A stretch of DNA of 64,000 nt from Cyprinodon diabolis (GCA_030533445.1 CM060068.1:38332010-38396009), one strand, 5' to 3'. Counted from the first letter of the stretch, positions 50,001-55,638 are shown. The notes: generated by a model from the letters alone, not told the origin. A program made the numbers and translations.

Positions 50001-53000
50001 TTTAAATCTTTAACACATCTTTCCTGACATTTTCTATTTCCTTTTGTGTCACCACTGCTCTCTGGTAGCCGTCCTCTCCAGATCTTTCCTCGCTTCTCCG
50101 AAGAAGTCCAGCATTACGGGTAGAGTTTATTAGTCACTGTTGTATGCTTCCTGTTCAGCAGAGGACACACGTCATTTAACTCTCCTTCAGCACACTTTCA
50201 GAAACCAACAACAACAAAAAACAGAAACGTGTACAATGCCTCAGACACTGGAAACCTGGCTGATCACACAGTTTTAAATGCAGCCGTAAGCAGGCCAGGC
50301 TCTGTCCGGCTCTGCAGCTGTCTCCATTGGGATCCTCCGGTGTAGTTATTTAAATATACAACAAGCTCTGAGTCAATAATATGTACGCTGCTTCATGCCA
50401 AGATGTCCATTAAACTTCTGTGTTTTGATAGATTAGATTAGAAGTCCTAGTTTTTTTTATTTTGTAGACCCAGAACATGTAAGTGGATCTTATTAAGCCT
50501 TAGATGTTCTGGTTTTGTTTACCTGAAACTTTCTTCATTTGATGATTTGTGTTTTCTAATGGCTCACTAGATACGATTCAAAACCAGTGAAGAGTAGAAA
50601 GAAAACCCCTTATTCTCTATGTCCATCGTCTTCTCATCTTTTCCTCCCTTTCTTTGGCTTGCCTGTGTTCTTTCCTCCGTTTCCCCGTCTGCCGTTCAGA
50701 ATCTCCGCCGGACCCCAAACAGTCCAGCCCTCTGTTGGACCCAGAGCGAGGTATGTACATTAACAAGCTGTAGGATGTCACTGCATCAGTTCAGTTGGGT
50801 GTTTTGGCCTCAGGCTGTTAAATCACTCAAAGGTTCATAGTCTCGTCATATGCCTATTCCTAAAAGAACCAAATCCAGTTGATTATGATAAAATGAGGCC
50901 TTATATTAAAAACTGTCCGTCATAATAGTGTTTTGACTATCATTTTTGAGCCTAAATAGAACCCCAGCATGATGAGTGGACATAAAAAGAGGTGGTGCCA
51001 TTTGGTGACATTATTGCTGAACTATCAGAAAACCAGATGTTGGCCATTGATACAGCTTCTAAATAAGTCCTGACTCTGCAGGAATGCTTCGCAGAAAACT
51101 GGCAGCTCAGAGGATGGTGCTTAAAACTTTGTTAACAACAGTAGCACTATTTGCAAAAAACGTGCTTGCATATGTATCACCTTCATTTGCAACATCAGAA
51201 TGCTTCCTGATCTTTAGCTACAGCTTTGGTAAACGCCAACAGTCAGACTGTTTTCTCAGCTCTTTGGAATCAAGCATCTTCTTTGCTCTTTTTACACTTG
51301 ATCTTGAACTTTTTGTTTGTTTCTTCTATACCATGGGAGTTTCCAGACTTGTTAGCCTCATTTCTTTGGATTATTGATCAGTTGTACCCATGCACAGCAG
51401 CATAATCCCAATCACATGATGTTGTTTTGGTAAATATACACAGAAATGTTATATCTAGCTAAAATAAAGTTTAAATAACAAATACTATGCCATTAGGACG
51501 CTGTAGTTTGTGAGTGAGTTACGGATGCATGAATAAAAAAAATATAAAATGAGATTTTGTACATTCAATTCAATGCTCATCATGAAAAAAATATCAAAAG
51601 AAAACCTGTTTTAAAAGTAGATGTTAAAAAAATTATCTGATTTAAACTCACAGCAGCAGTTTGTGACTTTGGACAAACTTCTTAGGAAAACCATTAGTCA
51701 TTTGACAGGCAGCTGAGATGTTAAGGTGGAGGTAATGTTTGCACTCAGAGAACTCAGAAAGACATGTTAAGAAGCAGAGATTCCTCAAATATTTAGGAAA
51801 ATCTAATGTGCTCCTGAGAATCCTCCATCTTTTCTATGAAATCCATCAGTTCTGCACAAATCCATCTAAATGCTTAACAATCCAAACTGTGATCTTGGTC
51901 TTTGGTAGATGTGTTTTCCATCTATTTACGTAATATTTGTGTGATAATATTTACACAAATAAGAGAATGTTGGACATTTTTAAGTTTTAAATTTTTTAAA
52001 GAACAATGTGAGTCAGAAAAGCCAGACAGTTTTCAGCTTGTTGCCTTCCAAGAGGAAATGCTTCTCAGTCCAAAAAAAGAGGGAGGAAAAAAAAATAAAT
52101 TCCAGCAGAAGTTTCAGTTGCCTGTTAGTTTGGAAGGCCTCATGTGAGATATTTGGGTTTTGTGAGTGAAAGAGGAATATCAGGCCTCCTTTCTGTTTTC
52201 CAGCTTTCAGACATGTCGTCTTTGGTTTCCAAGGTTACCGGGCAGCCTTTGTTCATGTCTCTCCTTCAGTCTGCCCTGAGCCCGAAGCTCAGATATAGTA
52301 GAGTAGGGGACCCTGGTAATGATGATCACTTTTTTTCTTACATCTACATTCATTAAAAAAATATATATATAGTTTAAAAAGTCATTTTTATGTCAGGACA
52401 AAGCTTATCCTGGGTTGGTAAGACCATTTACCTATTATTCTGTATCTTTTTTTTTATCACTAAATCAAATCAACAAAATATGGAGTTTGTTGTCCCCATG
52501 TAATTTTAAATTGTGAATGTTTAATGTCATTTTAATTTACTGATGCAACACATTCATGGAATTAAGCTCCTTTAGAATTGAAAAACATGTTAAATCCCAA
52601 TAAAATCCTCCTATTCATTTAAATTCAAACTGCTCCATGCTAAACATGTAGCTTGAGATTTTTTCTTTCCATGAATCCACCAAAATAATCTGTTGCTGCC
52701 ATCTTCTCAGACTTAACATGTGGCTATTTCAAGGTAAACTGCAAAATAATAATGTTGTCACATGTGACAACCAACACTGACTCGAAATTTTGCTAATAGA
52801 TAAATTATTTTTAGCTTGGAAAAGAAAAAAACTATTAGGCTTATAGCTTTTAATACCTCTGTTCGGTTTAGAATTTTAATCTGATATAAAAAAAAGTTGT
52901 TTATTTTACAAAATAACAGAACAGGACATTTGATTAAAGCAGATGTTTAGAGGCGTTTTCTTCATATGTCTGATGAAACTAAACAGATAATTGACCTTAT

Positions 53001-55293
53001 TTACCTGACTGTCATGGAGAGCAGGGGTGAGTGAGTGTCTGGACCCCTCTGGGTTTATTAAAAACTCTGTTTTTTTAAGTCGCAAACATATTTATGCGCT
53101 ACCTTTGAGAAAATCAGTAGAATGTAGCTATTTTTATCCAAATGTAGTAAGTAAAAGTAAAAATAACTGCTCAAGTGAATAACAGACTGAAAAAAGCTAC
53201 TTAAATATTTAAACTTACATCTTTCATAAAAACAAATCTATGAACAGAAAAAAAGTTTAATTTTCCACTTTTGATCACAGTGCTTGTAGAGAAAAAACAA
53301 CAAAAAAGAAAAATAAATAACAGACTCAGTCTAGTTTAGTTCTGAATTAAGACTTCCGACTGGAAAGTATAGATTGAACCAAACAGAAGTCGTTCTTTAG
53401 CAGCTGAACACATTTCAAGCTCTGGCATTCACAGATGCCAGAGCTTGAAATGCCATTACAGTTGCAGAGAACAGAATGTGGAAGGTAAGAGCAGCAGTGG
53501 TGCCAGTGGTAATTGGAGCACTGGGGGCTGTGACCCCCAAACTGGGAGAGTGGCTACAGCAGATTCCAGGTAAAACATCAGAGGTCTCTGTTCAGAAGAG
53601 CGCAGTCCTAGGAACAGCTAAGATACTGCGCAGAACCCTCAAACTCCCAGGCCTCTGGTAGAGGACCCGAGCTTGAGGATGACACATACCACCCCACGAG
53701 GGGTGAGAAAACAGTTTTTTTTTTGTTTTTTTTAATATATATATATAAGGTTTTCTTTGCCTTTAACTAGTTGCCAAATTGAAACTTGTAAACTTTATAT
53801 AAATTGAAAAATAAATAGAAAATTTGACAAATTTCTGACATTCATAAAGGTCAAAGAAAAAATACACTGTTAGGAACCAGTTGTAATGGAAACAAGAGAA
53901 TGCTAAAGGTTCCTAGGTCCAACACTGAGTGTGTATAAACTGACACTGGGGGAAAAAACATGGCGTCAATAGGTTAATATAAACTCTTATAAATGGGGAA
54001 CAGATCTGATCGTTATTTGCAATGTTTCCCAGCTGCCTGTCCTCATCCATCTATCAGCGTTTTTCCTTAAACTAACTGGACTCCAACTGCACAGATTTTC
54101 AAAGCAATTTTTTTATCTCCCCTCCTTTTTTGTATGTCTGTTACTGTTCTGTCATTATCAAACTGTATAAAACTAATGAGCTACTTCTGAGAAAATGAGA
54201 AGAAACTACAGATATCTGTGTTCAAATGTAGTAAAAGGAAAAATAAATACTTAAAGAACAGATACTGCAAAAATATTAAGTATTTATGCTTCGTTATTTG
54301 ACACCTCTGATTATTAAGCTTTTAAATCAATCTACAGCAGGAAGGCCAAATTTGGAGACAGCATATTTCTTTCATCCATGAGGGATTGCTTTCGAGTCAA
54401 TGAGTCGATGCAATCAACTGGTTTTCCTTAGATAGAAAACTTTGAATAAATTTGACTGTATGATCTGGTGAACCGTAAAGTGCCTTGAGATGAATTGTGT
54501 TGTGAATTGGCGCTATAGAAATAAACTGAATTAAATTGAGGGGATTTTTGCTTAAAAATTCTCATGGTAACTTGTTGAGTTTTATTCACAAGAAACAATG
54601 TATTTTACTAAAATACCTCAGCAGCTGTGTGTGGACAATCGGTTTGGTGTAAAAGAAAGCAGTGAAGAAAGCAGTGAAGTTCCCTCATAAATCCACATCT
54701 TTTAATGGTGCAGATTCCTTAGAGCCGCACATTCAAACACTGAGGTTTAACATTAGTTTGAAATCTGTTTAAAATATTAGAGCCCTTTTCTACTGATGCT
54801 GTGCAAAGCTCCTGATTAAGGATCTGTGTGTGTTTGATGCAGACAGCGGCCGCAGCAGCAGCGGCTCCAAAGGAGAGCGTCTGAGCGCCAAGATGAGGTC
54901 ACTTCCTGGTTCCAATGAGCCTTATGAAGCCAGCAGCCCTAAAGAACTTGGTGAGGACTCCTTAGTTTCCATATAATTCTGGCAAAAAAAAAAAAAAAAC
55001 TGCAGTGAGTTTGATGGTATTCCTCTCCAACTCTGATCTATCTCATGTTTGATGACTTGATTCTTACTTAACAGGAATCCTGAGATGTTGAAGACCTTTT
55101 TAGGGAAGTTGTGGTTTGATCAGGAATTCATTACATCAATCTGTAAGATTGTTGGTTGATCTTGTGTGTAGATGCATCATACGTTGATCCGCTGGGGCCT
55201 CAGGTGGAAAGACCAAAGACGGGGGTCAAGAGGCTGGTGGATGATGATGACTTTGCAGATGAGGAGCTGGTGGATGAGCTGCTACCGGAGTAG
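11165..55293 (+). CDS. ift88: Intraflagellar transport protein 88 (Polaris/TTC10), complete, 25 coding exons
   Basis: Joining 25 exons gives 2517 nt: 838 residues plus stop, close to the roughly 830 of mammalian IFT88. The N-terminus (MENVHLAVEEDDLYSGYNDY) and C-terminal acidic tail (DDDDFADEELVDELLPE) match the family. Residues about 1-160 are low-complexity with GRPM/RPMTAV-type motifs. About 190-715 is the TPR superhelix, e.g. NQYANNEMYPEALTTYQVIV, GQYSDAITSFEHIM and RDYERAAEF-type repeats. About 715-800 is a basic, Ser/Gly-rich linker. IFT88 is a core IFT-B1 subunit that binds IFT52 and carries cargo along ciliary microtubules. All introns are GT..AG with matching phases. The start ATG has a good context (A at -3, G at +4) and no in-frame ATG upstream. 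Confidence 0.97.
11448..11510 (+). CDS. ift88: ift88 coding exon 2
   Basis: Residues 28-48, ELDNDVGFQQAVRTSYGRRP; acceptor ttctaag, donor gtaaga; phase 0 on both sides. It matches the family's AAFQQAVRTS..GRRPP segment. Confidence 0.95.
11750..12872. repeat. AT-rich minisatellite in ift88 intron 2
   Basis: About 50 diverged units of roughly 22 bp (consensus near ataaagtcgtaaaattctgag). Within it a 123-bp higher-order unit occurs twice in a row, marked by ttccggaataaagtcgg at about 12528 and 12651. A few units in the opposite orientation follow at about 13100-13190. Confidence 0.9.
13100..13190. repeat. Inverted remnant of the same minisatellite
   Basis: tacgactttatttacgtaat... and actttattctcaaaat read as the complement of the unit found at 11750-12872, so the array changes orientation across about 230 bp of unrelated sequence. 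Confidence 0.65.
13712..13775 (-). repeat. LINE-type 3' tail fragment
   Basis: Complement of the sequence ending cgctatataaataaactgaattgaa seen at 46850-46900 and 54500-54540: cttgagtgaattggcac..ataaattgaactgaattgaa. Short truncated copy. Confidence 0.65.
14066..14125 (+). CDS. ift88: ift88 coding exon 3
   Basis: Residues 49-68 (MTAKIPGTAIGGRPLASSFG), acceptor tctag, donor gtgagt, 60 bp, phase 0. Part of the low-complexity N-terminal region. An hAT element begins only 71 bp downstream. Confidence 0.92.
14197..14911. mobile_element. Non-autonomous hAT element
   Basis: Ends cagggatgcacgatat and ...atatcgtgcatcccta are inverted. A perfect 8-bp target duplication TTTTAAAT flanks the element at 14189-14196 and 14912-14919. 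The inside is rich in ccgatat/gatatcg motifs and has no transposase frame. Confidence 0.93.
14920..15425. other. ift88 intron 3 remainder, nothing recognised
   Basis: No repeat end or coding frame is seen apart from the target duplication at its start. Confidence 0.5.
15426..15479 (+). CDS. ift88: ift88 coding exon 4
   Basis: Residues 69-86 (SRVPMASSLGRPMTGAVQ), 54 bp, acceptor tttag, donor gtgaga. It matches the family's SSIGRPMTGA motif. Confidence 0.94.
15928..15991 (+). CDS. ift88: ift88 coding exon 5
   Basis: Residues 87-107 plus one base (DGAARPMTAVTAAGFSSSLM...); acceptor caacag, donor gtgagt; phase 1 exit. It matches DGVTRPMTAVRAAGF of mammalian IFT88. Confidence 0.95.
16149..16218 (+). 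CDS. ift88: ift88 coding exon 6
   Basis: Completes Gly108, then SMFDPLGQSRGPAPPLEAK and SEN; donor gtgagt, phase 2 exit. It matches the family motif FDPLSQSRGPASPLEAK. Confidence 0.95.
16593..17903. mobile_element. hAT-type element nested in the TTAA element
   Basis: Ends tagggtggcca and tggccaccct a are inverted. 8-bp flanks GTGCTCGT (16585-16592) and GTGCTCAT (17904-17911) differ at one base. It contains the TA microsatellite. No transposase frame is recognised. Confidence 0.85.
17006..17082. repeat. TATC / TA microsatellite
   Basis: tatctatctatctat units pass into an uninterrupted run of about 20 TA dinucleotides ending near 17080. Confidence 0.95.
17946..18310 (+). repeat. Dispersed repeat, copy 1 (inside the TTAA element)
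   Basis: It matches the reverse complement of about 35670-36030. Shared landmarks: gcagcaagagcagcaaaa, gggtggagctac, and the gtcagttcatccagattaccatcctgcc segment. Class unknown. The two copies sit in unrelated host elements. Confidence 0.8.
18676..19654. other. ift88 intron 6 remainder with a perfect hairpin
   Basis: The only structure seen is an inverted repeat at 18880-18921: 19-bp perfect arms starting agaccagactttaaacatt with a 4-nt loop. No gene is recognised. Confidence 0.6.
19655..19745 (+). CDS. ift88: ift88 coding exon 7
   Basis: Residues 131-161 (VEEKIKIMEKKVNDLVEESC...), predicted helical. Acceptor ctacag. The donor CTG|gtcaga is weak, but frame and length agree with the family (EESC...KLALEKAK). 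Confidence 0.9.
20178..20785 (-). mobile_element. Solo LTR of a retrotransposon
   Basis: 608 bp. On the minus strand it starts TGTCATGATC and ends GATCATTACA, the TG..CA layout of LTRs, and has an internal aataaa near its 3' part. A perfect 5-bp duplication AATTC flanks it at 20173-20177 and 20786-20790. No gag or pol lies next to it. A truncated relative is at 29782-30026. Superfamily not assigned. Confidence 0.8.
20873..21190 (-). repeat. LINE-type 3' tail interrupted by a SINE
   Basis: Both flanks are complements of the tail at 46760-46900 (ttcagtttatttatatagcgcc at the left; accagttgattgcatcgact at the right). Between them about 20936-21110 is a plus-strand SINE head (ggttctgggttcgattccc, a pol III B box). 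Confidence 0.7.
20936..21110 (+). mobile_element. Truncated tRNA-headed SINE
   Basis: It starts within the head at ctgctgcaagaaggttctgg, carries the B-box-like ggttcgattcc, and ends near ctccctaggtga without the atgg tail. Same family as 6631. Confidence 0.7.
21492..21819. repeat. Dispersed repeat with an hAT-like end, copy 2
   Basis: Nearly collinear with 5225-5552, ending atatcgcccagcccta. Differences are mostly substitutions. Confidence 0.75.
22175..22279 (+). CDS. ift88: ift88 coding exon 8
   Basis: Residues 162-196 (ALQKAKEAGRKERVLVRQRE...NIDLTYS), acceptor ttgcag, donor gtgagt, 105 bp, phase 0. It leads into the first TPR. Confidence 0.96.
22417..22519 (+). CDS. ift88: ift88 coding exon 9
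   Basis: Residues 197-230 plus one base; NQYANNEMYPEALTTYQVIV is a TPR helix pair. Acceptor tatcag, donor gtaacc. Confidence 0.96.
22520..23276. other. ift88 intron 9, first part
   Basis: A complement LINE-tail fragment lies at about 22797-22850 (ttttctatcaaaagaaaacc). Nothing else is recognised; the moderately GC-rich 23041-23240 has no splice-bounded frame. Confidence 0.45.
23277..24681 (+). repeat. Dispersed repeat, copy 1, interrupted by an hAT element
   Basis: It matches 62428-62917 from gaaaccaggtcgtctgcg to cacactgctgc..cctcc. The second copy lacks the hAT, so its ggcataaatcaaaaat is the uninterrupted site. Class unknown. Confidence 0.85.
23704..24594. mobile_element. hAT-type element with exact 8-bp target duplication
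   Basis: Ends caggggtggaaagta and ..ctttccacctctg are inverted. GGCATAAA flanks it at 23696-23703 and 24595-24602. Both ends contain the tactcaagttactgtaattgagtac-type subterminal motif common in fish. Any transposase is gone. Confidence 0.93.
24962..25161 (+). mobile_element. tRNA-derived SINE (second family)
   Basis: A pol III A-box-like tagtggttagagcagt and B box ggttcgatcccc are correctly ordered. The body runs through gcccactgctccccaagggg and aatttcacaagtgtgagatc to a tail of att units. Confidence 0.8.
25162..26015. other. ift88 intron 9 remainder
   Basis: No gene. One small perfect hairpin at 25709-25741 (14-bp arms beginning tggaggtggacatc, 5-nt loop). Confidence 0.5.
26016..26362 (+). 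CDS. ift88: ift88 coding exon 10 (large)
   Basis: 347 bp, residues 231-346, by far the largest exon. It holds about three TPRs: NIYFKQKNYPKAIKFYRMAL, IGAVFVHLGQYSDAITSFEH and GYNLILCYYAIRDRERMKQA. Acceptor tccag, donor gtaagt. Confidence 0.97.
26560..26790. repeat. Fragment of a common Tc1-associated fish repeat
   Basis: Segments ttgattggatttatgtctggactttg and ttccattttagctctagctgtatg belong to a repeat family that also shows up at 6100-6372 and about 46150-46290. No ends are preserved. Confidence 0.5.
26920..26990 (+). CDS. ift88: ift88 coding exon 11
   Basis: Residues 347-369 plus two bases (DDPSSNIVIEATRNDKLHQM...), acceptor ttcag, donor gtaaga. It matches the DDPHTNLVTEAIKNDHLRQM segment of the family. 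Confidence 0.95.
27088..27174 (+). CDS. ift88: ift88 coding exon 12
   Basis: Residues about 370-399 (KIQAEKYIMTAAKLIAPAIE...), acceptor ttgtag, donor gtttgt (weak at +3/+4 but in frame with the next exon, giving the FDWCVDMV junction). Confidence 0.95.
27263..27362 (+). CDS. ift88: ift88 coding exon 13
   Basis: Residues about 399-432 (CVDMVKSSQYVEFASDLEIN...YNQ), acceptor tttaag, donor gtaagt. It is followed by a 7.4-kb intron full of repeats. Confidence 0.96.
27875..28186. mobile_element. Short hAT-like element
   Basis: Ends tagtgttgcgc and gtgcaacacta are inverted, with cgatac-rich subterminal sequence. A reverse-oriented, interrupted relative is at 59309-59985. No clear target duplication. 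Confidence 0.65.
28318..28745 (+). mobile_element. tRNA-headed repeat, third family, copy 1
   Basis: The head resembles a tRNA with B-box-like gggttcggtccc. The 3' part (attagaccatagggattatc... to gcgtattgttatac) recurs in the complement at 30831-30920 and 31104-31206. About 100 bp in the middle (28500-28640) is absent from the other copies. Confidence 0.6.
28960..29336. mobile_element. Partial pogo/Tigger-like element end between direct repeats
   Basis: cagtgaaccctcgtttatcgcgg..gttacgttcc is the terminal sequence type of pogo/Tigger elements. The opposite end is not found. Imperfect 38-bp direct repeats (aagtcagtgagctaatccgg...) flank it at 28921-28957 and 29337-29376. Confidence 0.55.
29782..30026 (-). 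mobile_element. Truncated LTR, relative of 20178-20785
   Basis: It starts tgtaatgatg..ttggacccagaattcgaggc as in the full LTR and stays collinear to about 30026, where unrelated sequence begins. About the outer 240 bp is kept. Confidence 0.75.
30118..30718. mobile_element. 601-bp near-perfect palindrome (fold-back / MITE-like)
   Basis: Arms of roughly 250 bp read inward from tatgggagaattatcctgcc and outward to its complement at 30718, around an unpaired centre of about 80-90 bp near 30380-30470. Flanking TA suggests a TA target site. The symmetrical open frames on both strands are by-products. Confidence 0.88.
30795..31092 (-). mobile_element. tRNA-headed repeat, third family, copy 2
   Basis: The minus strand reads gatagcgtaggggttaggctcagtgg then gcgagttcgatccc, A- and B-box-like, followed by the body shared with 28318-28745. 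Confidence 0.65.
31100..31206 (-). repeat. Third-family repeat, partial copy 3
   Basis: About 100 bp starting acacacaaaaacagtataac repeats 30825-30920 almost exactly, 275 bp downstream in the same orientation. Confidence 0.8.
31211..34749. other. ift88 intron 13, repeat-poor remainder
   Basis: Contains the short inverted-repeat element at 32321-32620. Otherwise no gene or repeat is recognised. At 33818-33826 a ctag|gatgtag|gtatgt arrangement mimics a 7-nt exon, which would break the frame. Confidence 0.5.
32321..32620. mobile_element. Short element with inverted ends
   Basis: The left end atggcaaaaaacaatctaaaaataag and the complement of the right end (cactgcaaaaaatgttaatctaaataag) match over most positions. 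The tttttgcagtg-type end is common in fish MITEs. Target duplication not clear. Confidence 0.6.
34750..34836 (+). CDS. ift88: ift88 coding exon 14
   Basis: Residues 433-461 (AVEILKTFEKKDSRVKGAAA...LYFL), 87 bp, phase 0, acceptor gaacag, donor gtaagt. It matches the EKKDSRVKSAAATNLSALYY segment. Confidence 0.96.
34962..35148 (+). CDS. ift88: ift88 coding exon 15
   Basis: Residues 462-523 plus one base. It contains KDYEQAERYADLAINTDRYN and KDYERAAEFYKEALRNDSSC, two clear TPRs. Acceptor ttacag, donor gtagag. Confidence 0.96.
35327..36466. mobile_element. hAT-type element with exact 8-bp target duplication
   Basis: Ends tagggctgggtatt and ggtacccagcccta are inverted. GTTCCTAC flanks it at 35319-35326 and 36467-36474. 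About 35670-36030 is the dispersed repeat also at 17946. No transposase. Confidence 0.94.
35670..36030 (-). repeat. Dispersed repeat, copy 2 (inside an hAT element)
   Basis: Reverse complement of about 17946-18310 (see that copy for shared landmarks). Confidence 0.8.
36475..37208. other. ift88 intron 15 remainder, AT-rich, nothing recognised
   Basis: Poly-A/T tracts only. Confidence 0.5.
37209..37317 (+). CDS. ift88: ift88 coding exon 16
   Basis: Residues about 524-560 (LTYKRQSRLEEALDCFLKLH...), acceptor tgtag, donor gtatcc; phase 2 exit completes a Leu codon in the next exon (LADLYELLE). Confidence 0.95.
37434..37575 (+). CDS. ift88: ift88 coding exon 17
   Basis: Residues 561-607 (YELLEDPQQAIEWLMQVTPT...), acceptor ttcag, donor gtgaga. 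The loop MQV-TPTDP appears a few residues shorter than MQVVSVIPTDP as I recall it from mammals. Confidence 0.95.
37696..37811 (+). CDS. ift88: ift88 coding exon 18
   Basis: Residues 608-645 plus two bases (SFRYFPSNVDVIEWLGAHYV...), acceptor ttcag, donor gtaagt. TPR helix ESQFCEKAIQYFERAALIQ. Confidence 0.96.
37812..40484. other. ift88 intron 18, degenerate repeat-derived sequence
   Basis: About 38170-39260 contains segments such as ggggccagcccatttaaagctttg and agatgagtcgcagtgttctgg that look like an old LINE 3' region. No open frame. The rest is unassigned AT-rich sequence. Confidence 0.4.
40485..40805 (-). mobile_element. tRNA-headed SINE
   Basis: Same family and orientation as 6631: tail catccatcc at the left, head gctacccactgcgccactgag at the right. 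CTTGGGTA repeats at 40477-40484 and 40806-40813. Confidence 0.85.
41020..41072 (+). CDS. ift88: ift88 coding exon 19
   Basis: 53 bp encoding PTQVKWQMLVASCYRRS plus split codons; acceptor cgtag, donor gtgaga. It matches PTQVKWQLMVASCFRRSG of the family. Confidence 0.95.
41193..41258 (+). CDS. ift88: ift88 coding exon 20
   Basis: 66 bp encoding NYQKALETYKEIHQRFPENT, the second helix of a TPR; acceptor tttag, donor gtaggt. Confidence 0.95.
41349..41455 (+). CDS. ift88: ift88 coding exon 21
   Basis: Residues 686-721 (LTLLVRLSADMGLKEVQDFA...EMKEQ), the last helices of the superhelix; acceptor ttcag, donor gtttgt, phase 0. Confidence 0.95.
41456..42555. other. ift88 intron 21, first part
   Basis: Holds one hairpin, 42193-42248, with 17-bp perfect arms (gttgcaatagtaacaac) and a 22-nt loop. 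No gene seen. Confidence 0.5.
42560..42712 (-). mobile_element. tRNA-headed SINE, fourth family, copy 1
   Basis: The minus strand reads ctagtggctagggcattgc (A-box-like), gagttcaagtccca (B-box-like) and gggtctctaagcaagacc. It is tandem with the next copy. Confidence 0.65.
42725..42811 (-). mobile_element. SINE body, fourth family, copy 2
   Basis: The minus strand, after the minisatellite, continues ttgtgcttcc-like sequence, a degenerate B box (gggttttatccc) and gggtccttaggcaagacc, parallel to copy 1. Its tRNA-like head is the 33-bp unit amplified at 42812-43263. Confidence 0.6.
42812..43263 (-). repeat. 33-bp minisatellite, 14 copies, built from a SINE A-box head
   Basis: Units start at 42812 and every 33 bp to 43241 with no indel. 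The minus-strand unit contains tagctcaagtggtaagtcac, a good pol III A box, and the last unit runs into the SINE body at 42811. Variants (ctggttagtcc, cgggttagtcc, cccgtgac) form a four-unit block that occurs twice. The 174-codon minus frame with an 11-residue repeat is a by-product of the 33-bp period. Confidence 0.9.
43264..46139. other. ift88 intron 21, middle part, nothing recognised
   Basis: No coding exon or repeat end found. Several frames of 60-90 codons have no family-like content. Confidence 0.45.
46140..46290. repeat. Fragment of a common Tc1-associated fish repeat
   Basis: cccacatttcatcatgttaaaacc and catgacatagtgcataattgtaaag resemble the other end of the repeat seen at 6100 and 26560. 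Confidence 0.45.
46640..46900 (+). repeat. LINE-type 3' end with attgaa tail
   Basis: cctgttaaaagggagtttttcc, ccactgtcac..gcatgcttg, gagtcgatgcaatcaactgg, gtgccttgagatgacatgtg and a tail aaactgaattgaattgaa. Same series as 54375-54540. Confidence 0.75.
47283..47355 (+). CDS. ift88: ift88 coding exon 22
   Basis: Residues 722-745 plus one base (RVKSGRESSARGRREGREGG...), a basic Gly/Arg/Ser-rich linker; acceptor ggcag, donor gtgagt. It matches the family's RIKSGRDGS stretch. Confidence 0.93.
47356..48938. other. ift88 intron 22, first part, nothing recognised
   Basis: AT-rich. Frames at 47680-48263 lack splice context or similarity. Confidence 0.45.
48939..49298 (-). mobile_element. tRNA-headed SINE, near full length
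   Basis: From the ccatccatcc tail to aaccactg of the head. It includes ccagctgtctacaggc and gaacatgcaaactccatgca, shared with 6631 and 40485. Confidence 0.82.
49304..49720 (-). pseudogene. LINE reverse-transcriptase fragment with frameshifts
   Basis: The minus strand gives VGLRQGCPLSPVLFITFMDR near 49640-49580, a remnant DDVVLLA near 49515 (catalytic box) and KANLSIYWLVYIPSSM near 49370-49310 in successive frames. Order fits the C-terminal half of a fish LINE; clade not assigned with confidence. Confidence 0.7.
49721..50699. other. ift88 intron 22, last part
   Basis: No recognised repeat. The final 60 bp form the strong pyrimidine-rich acceptor of exon 23. Confidence 0.5.
50700..50750 (+). 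CDS. ift88: ift88 coding exon 23 (candidate cassette exon)
   Basis: 51 bp, phase 1 on both sides, encoding ESPPDPKQSSPLLDPER. The acceptor has a long pyrimidine tract ending in cgttcag and the donor is gtatgt. Including or skipping it keeps the frame. The segment is absent from mammalian IFT88 as I know it. Confidence 0.75.
50751..53410. other. ift88 intron 23, first part, nothing recognised
   Basis: AT-rich. Frames at 51084-51377 and 51739-52147 show no family motif. Confidence 0.45.
53411..53452. repeat. Perfect 18-bp hairpin
   Basis: Arms catttcaagctctggcat and its complement with a 6-nt loop (tcacag), 24 bp upstream of the LINE C-terminal frame. Confidence 0.9.
53476..53661 (+). pseudogene. 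C-terminal fragment of a LINE ORF
   Basis: 61 codons: VVPVVIGALGAVTPKLGEWL, then VQKSAVLGTAKILRRTLKLP and a stop. This is the conserved end of a fish/amphibian non-LTR retrotransposon polyprotein, and the following gaggacccgagcttgaggat fits its 3' UTR, so it is a 5'-truncated insertion ending near 53710. Confidence 0.75.
53711..54374. other. ift88 intron 23 remainder
   Basis: Poly-T and TA-rich start, then unassigned AT-rich sequence. Confidence 0.45.
54375..54540 (+). repeat. LINE-type 3' end, second copy
   Basis: Collinear with 46745-46900 from gagggattgctttcgagtca to aaactgaattaaattga. Confidence 0.78.
54843..54950 (+). CDS. ift88: ift88 coding exon 24
   Basis: Residues about 763-798 (SGRSSSGSKGERLSAKMRSL...), acceptor atgcag, donor gtgagg. 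It matches SSKGERLSARLRALPGTNEPYE of the family. Confidence 0.95.
55172..55293 (+). CDS. ift88: ift88 coding exon 25 with stop codon
   Basis: Residues 799-838 then TAG at 55291-55293. It starts with the split Asp of DASYVDPLGPQVERPKT and ends in the acidic tail ADEELVDELLPE. Acceptor tgtgtag. Confidence 0.97.
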
Positions 55294-55570
55294 AGGCATC
55301 TACTACCTTCTGAAATCAGAATCTTTATAATCTGCTCATAATGGGGGTTCTTCATCACCCCCATCAAAGCTGAGGAGGAAGAAGAGCTGAAGGTTCTCCT
55401 GTGATGGATCTGCAGAATAAAAAATCTTAATATATGTGTGAATAATATGTAACTTTAAAACACAGAACATTTCCCAGCAGACTGAACTTTGTTGTTGAAC
55501 TTATTGCTATTTATGCATTCTCTTTTTAAGTTTAATTAAATTTGTAATAAAATCTGTTTTCCTGCTTCAG
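55294..55570 (+). terminator. ift88: ift88 3' UTR with polyadenylation signals
   Basis: Two AATAAA hexamers follow the stop: 55416-55421 and 55546-55551. The second is followed within 20 nt by ttttcctgcttc, a plausible downstream element. Which is used cannot be told. Confidence 0.65.
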
Positions 55571-55638
55571 ACAAAAGTGAGATAGTTTATGAGATTAAAC
55601 TGGCTGACAAATTTTCTTTTTTTTGCACTGAACATTAA

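Noticed and set aside
53476..53661. Extra host exon in ift88 intron 23
   Set aside because: The residues are the conserved end of a LINE protein and contain a stop; no acceptor precedes it.
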